Source of the DNA: Streptomyces sp. NBC_00539 | Lineage (GTDB): Bacteria; Actinomycetota; Actinomycetes; Streptomycetales; Streptomycetaceae | Length of the DNA: 64,000 nt | Assembly (NCBI RefSeq): GCF_036346105.1 | Contig: NZ_CP107811.1 | Span: forward strand, 4,421,501-4,485,500 | Direction of reading: 5' to 3' | Shown here: piece after piece, positions 61,086-64,000 of the stretch | How positions within the stretch are numbered: position 1 is the stretch's first letter | How the letters are laid out: each line of letters begins with the position of its first letter | Notes under the pieces: model-generated | Told to the model about the DNA's origin: nothing | Seen by the model: the letters and a program-made list of their open reading frames with translations, nothing else | Database searches by the model: none | Made by a program: the position numbers and the translations under genes

Positions 61086-62414
61086 TCAGTCGAGCCGGCC
61101 GCTGCGGGCCAGACCGGCGTACCAGCGGGCGCTGGAGCGCGGCGTGCGGACCTGGGTCTCGTAGTCGACGTGGACGATGCCGAACCGCTTGCCGTACCCG
61201 TAGGCCCACTCGAAGTTGTCCATCAGGGACCACAGGAAGTAGCCCTCGACCGGGGCGCCGTCCGCGAGGGCCCGGTGGACCGCCGCGAGGTGCTCGCGCA
61301 CGTACCGGATGCGCTGGGGGTCGTGCAGGTCGGGGGCGTAGGCCGCGCCGTTCTCGGTGACCAGCAGCGGCAGGCCCGGTGCCTCGCGGGAGAAGCGGGT
61401 CAGCAGCTCGTGCAGGCCGCTCGGGTCGACGGACCAGTCCATGTCGGTCAGCTCGCCCGGCGGCTGGTGGAAGGCGACCGAATCCGCCCCCGGCCAGGGG
61501 GAGTGGCCACTGGAGCCGTGGCCGTCGGCGCGGGGGCCGCCCGGGGCGGCGGACGCGGAGACCACCGCCGGGGTGTAGTAGTTGACCCCGAGGAAGCCCA
61601 GCGGCTGCCGGATCACCGCCTCGTCGCCGGGCCGCACGAACGCCCAGTCGCTCACCGGGGCGGTGTCCTCCAGCAGGTCCTGCGGGTAGGCGCCGTGCAG
61701 CAGCGGCCCGGTGAAGATCCGGTTCGCGAGGGCGTCGATCCGGCGCGCCGCGTCCGCGTCGGCCGCCGAGCCGGTCAGCGGCCTCACCGCACTCGGGTTG
61801 AGCGCGATGCCGACCCTCGCGGAGGAGGGCAGCACGGTCGCCGCCAGGCCGTGGGCCAGGTTCAGGTGGTGCGCGGCCCGCAGGGAGTCGGCGGGACAGG
61901 TGCGGCCGGGCGCGTGGACCCCGGAGGCGTAGCCCAGGAAGGCGCTGCACCAGGGCTCGTTGAGCGTCGTCCACAGCCCGACCCGGTCCCCCAGCGCCCG
62001 CCCGACCTGCTCGGCGTACGCGGCGAAGGCGTAGGCGGTCCCGCGCTCGGGCCAGCCGCCCGCGTCCTCCAGTTCCTGCGGCAGGTCCCAGTGGTAGAGG
62101 GTCGGGCAGGGCTGGATGCCGTACGAGAGCAGCTCGTCCACGAGCGCGTCGTAGAAACCGATCCCGCCGGAGCGCACCCGCGGCCACGACACCGAGAACC
62201 GGTAGGCCCCGAGCCCCAGTTCGGCCATCAGCGCCACGTCCTCGCGCCACAGCCGCAGGTGGTCCGTCGCCACGTCGCCGGTGTCACCGCCGCGCACCTT
62301 GCCCGGTGTGCGGCAGAACGTGTCCCAGATGCAGGGGCCGCGCAGCTCGGCGCCGCCCTCGATCTGGAACGCCGCCGTGGCCGCGCCCCACAAGAACCCC
62401 TCGGGGAACTCCAT
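61086..62414 (-). CDS. GH1 beta-glucosidase
   Basis: 442 residues from ATG 62414. The family signature is [19 protein letters not shown]. The acid/base glutamate is E153 (TLNEPW) and the nucleophile E354 (VTENGAAY). It hydrolyses beta-glucosides such as cellobiose inside the cell, since no signal peptide is present. It follows two sugar ABC permeases, matching the order of the Streptomyces cellobiose operon cebEFG-bglC. A CebR box would lie beyond the window, so the assignment is not proved. Confidence 0.9.
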   Translation of the reverse strand: MEFPEGFLWGAATAAFQIEGGAELRGPCIWDTFCRTPGKVRGGDTGDVATDHLRLWREDVALMAELGLGAYRFSVSWPRVRSGGIGFYDALVDELLSYGIQPCPTLYHWDLPQELEDAGGWPERGTAYAFAAYAEQVGRALGDRVGLWTTLNEPWCSAFLGYASGVHAPGRTCPADSLRAAHHLNLAHGLAATVLPSSARVGIALNPSAVRPLTGSAADADAARRIDALANRIFTGPLLHGAYPQDLLEDTAPVSDWAFVRPGDEAVIRQPLGFLGVNYYTPAVVSASAAPGGPRADGHGSSGHSPWPGADSVAFHQPPGELTDMDWSVDPSGLHELLTRFSREAPGLPLLVTENGAAYAPDLHDPQRIRYVREHLAAVHRALADGAPVEGYFLWSLMDNFEWAYGYGKRFGIVHVDYETQVRTPRSSARWYAGLARSGRLD

Positions 62415-62419
62415 CGCGC

Positions 62420-63244
62420 TCAACCCTTCACCGCCCCCTGCATGATGCCGCCGACGATCTGGCGGCCGAAGACCAGGAACACCAGCAGCAGCGGGAGCGT
62501 GCCCAGCAGCGCACCCGCCATGATCACGGACTGGTCGGGTATGTAGCCGCGTCCCAGTCCCGTCAGGGCCACCTGCACCGTGGGGCTGCCGTTCTGCGTC
62601 AGCGCGATGACCGGCCAGAAGAAGTCGTTCCAGGTCATCACGAACGTCAGCATCCCCAGTACCGCCATCGCCGGGCGGGCGGCGGGGAAGACCACGTGCC
62701 ACACGATCCGCAGCGAACTCGCCCCGTCCGTGCGCGCGGCCTCCACCAGCTCCACCGGCAGCGCCTGCGCCAGGTACTGCCGCATGAAGAACACCCCGAA
62801 GGCGGACACCAGCGCCGGCAGGACCACCGCCTGGAGCCGGTCCGTCCACGACAGCTCGGCGATCAGCATGTACAGCGGTACGACGCTCAGCTGCGGCGGG
62901 ATCAGCATCGTCGACACCACCAGCGCCAGCAGCCCCCGGCTGCCCCGGAACCGCAGCCGCGCGAACGCGAAGCCCGCCAGGGTGGACAGCACGACGGTGC
63001 CCGCCGCGACCGTGCCCGCGACCACCAGCGTGTTCAGCAGGGCGGTGCCCATGTGGGCGTCGGTCCAGGCGATCGACAGGTTGCGGCCCAGGTTCCCGCC
63101 GAACCAGAACGGCGGCGGGGTCTGCGCGAGGCGGGTGTTGGTGCGGGAGGCCGCGATCGCCGTCCACACCAGGGGGAAGAGGGAACCGGCGGTGAACAAC
63201 GCCAGGACGACGTACGTGGGCTTGCCCGCGCGCAGGACCTTCAC
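62420..63244 (-). CDS. Carbohydrate ABC permease (CebG/MalG-like)
   Basis: 274 residues from GTG 63244, overlapping the upstream stop (GTGA). Six helices and the EAA loop [29 protein letters not shown] are present. Its stop is six bases before the beta-glucosidase start. With the partner upstream it forms a sugar import channel. Confidence 0.88.
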   Translation of the reverse strand: MKVLRAGKPTYVVLALFTAGSLFPLVWTAIAASRTNTRLAQTPPPFWFGGNLGRNLSIAWTDAHMGTALLNTLVVAGTVAAGTVVLSTLAGFAFARLRFRGSRGLLALVVSTMLIPPQLSVVPLYMLIAELSWTDRLQAVVLPALVSAFGVFFMRQYLAQALPVELVEAARTDGASSLRIVWHVVFPAARPAMAVLGMLTFVMTWNDFFWPVIALTQNGSPTVQVALTGLGRGYIPDQSVIMAGALLGTLPLLLVFLVFGRQIVGGIMQGAVKG

Positions 63245-64000
63245 CGCGGGCCTCCCCGCACCAGCCGGGCCACGCCCGCGACCAGCAGCAGCATCAGGAA
63301 CATCGCCCACGCGATCGCCGACGCCCGCCCCAGGTGCAGGTTCACCCAGCCCTGCTCGTACAGGTACAGGCCCAGCGTCTGGAACTGGTGGTCCGATCCG
63401 CCCGTGGCACCCGAACCGCCGTTGAACAGCAGCGGTTCACCGAACAGCTGGGTGGCGCCGATCGTGGACACCACACAGGTGAAGAAGATCGTCGGGCGTA
63501 GCGAGGGCACCGTCACGTGCCGGAACTGCTGCCACCGCGAGGCGCCGTCCAGCGCGGCGGACTCGTACAGGTCCCCGGGGACGGCCTGCATGGCCGCCAG
63601 GTAGATCAGCGCGTTGTAGCCGGTCCACCGCCACACCACGATCGTGGACACCGCCACCTGGGAGGCCAGGGTGCCGTTCTGCCAGTCGACCGGCCCGAAC
63701 CCGACTGCGGACAGAGCCCAGTTGACCATGCCGTAGTCCCGGCCGAAGAGCAGCACGAAGACGAGCGTGGCGGCGGCCACCGAGGTCGCGTACGGGGTCA
63801 GCACCGCGACCCGGAAGAACGCCGAGCCCCGCAGCCGGTAGTTGAGCAGGTGCGCCAGACCCAGCGCGATCAGCAGCTGCGGCACCGTGGAGAGCAGCCC
63901 GATGGTGAGGGTGTTGCGCAGCGCGTTCCAGAAGAACGCGTCGTCCCACAGCCGGGTGAAGTTCCGCAGGCCCACCCACGTCATGGCGTCCGGGTCGGTC
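63241..64000 (-). CDS. Carbohydrate ABC permease (CebF/MalF-like), 5' end beyond the window
   Basis: About 253 residues are visible. [30 protein letters not shown] and the EAA loop [28 protein letters not shown] mark the MalF-like partner. The reading frame is open through the window end, so the N-terminal helix lies outside, probably after a binding-protein gene. Confidence 0.85.
   Translation of the reverse strand, partial: TDPDAMTWVGLRNFTRLWDDAFFWNALRNTLTIGLLSTVPQLLIALGLAHLLNYRLRGSAFFRVAVLTPYATSVAAATLVFVLLFGRDYGMVNWALSAVGFGPVDWQNGTLASQVAVSTIVVWRWTGYNALIYLAAMQAVPGDLYESAALDGASRWQQFRHVTVPSLRPTIFFTCVVSTIGATQLFGEPLLFNGGSGATGGSDHQFQTLGLYLYEQGWVNLHLGRASAIAWAMFLMLLLVAGVARLVRGGPR

Noticed and set aside
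61086-64000. Firm naming as cebF, cebG and bglC
   Set aside because: Order and families fit, but no CebR box or CebE gene is in the window and other GH1-ABC loci exist in Streptomyces, so I gave no symbols.

Overview
The window looks like chromosome from a Streptomyces or close relative. GC is very high (low 70s by eye) with strong third-position G/C bias and many GTG/TTG starts. The gene content is typical: class E and F sortases, a GH18 chitinase and a lytic polysaccharide monooxygenase (LPMO) with DasR-type boxes, DUF445, DUF6412, ROK, IclR and GntR/UTRA regulators, and a PAS-GGDEF-EAL protein. Family calls come from motif recognition by eye; no database search was run.

Layout. 0-4.3 kb: the tail of a DUF1707-type protein, a DUF445 membrane protein, small membrane proteins, a GNAT acetyltransferase and an AbiEi/DUF559-like protein. 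4.3-12.4 kb: a visibly lower-GC island. It holds an XRE-type regulator, a degenerate HNH-fold protein, a ParB-like protein translationally coupled to an SNF2-type ATPase, a C5-cytosine methyltransferase, a convergent Vsr endonuclease, an IS3 orfA remnant and a clear homologue of the type IIE restriction endonuclease NaeI. This is the best candidate for a little-described system: a NaeI-type restriction-modification core with a ParB-SNF2-HNH accessory module. 12.4-20.3 kb: a SEC-C/TPR protein, class E sortase, DUF6412, a frameshifted YidC-like gene, an FAH-family hydrolase, a divergent Gfo/Idh/MocA oxidoreductase and ROK pair, and a secreted protein ending in an LAHTG sortase signal.

20.4-27.1 kb: an apparent 2-aminoethylphosphonate operon with a UTRA regulator, an FAD amine oxidoreductase, a phosphonatase-like HAD enzyme and an ABC transporter whose first permease is frameshifted. 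27.2-34.8 kb: a NagD-like HAD protein, a secreted protein, a class F sortase, tRNA-Lys, an NlpC/P60 peptidoglycan hydrolase and a very long Pro/Ala-rich SPFH protein with internal 177-bp repeats. 34.9-46.1 kb: an LPMO, an acyl-CoA synthetase, a repeat lipoprotein, a second tRNA-Lys, an IclR regulator, a luciferase-like monooxygenase, the chitinase, a c-di-GMP enzyme and an M6 protease, followed by a third tRNA-Lys. The LPMO and chitinase both carry DasR-like operators and probably act together in chitin use.

46.1-64 kb: a primase-like protein, an FMN reductase, and an overlapping three-gene operon. That operon encodes a Cas4/RecB-like Fe-S nuclease, an unknown protein and a Dna2/Upf1-like helicase, and is the second candidate for an undescribed nucleic-acid-processing system. 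Then come a histidine phosphatase, a VOC protein, a TPR-type regulator with a divergent partner, a spermidine-synthase-like protein, an adenylate-forming enzyme, a two-component system, a DUF3303-like protein, and a GH1 beta-glucosidase behind two sugar ABC permeases in cebEFG-bglC order, running off the window end.
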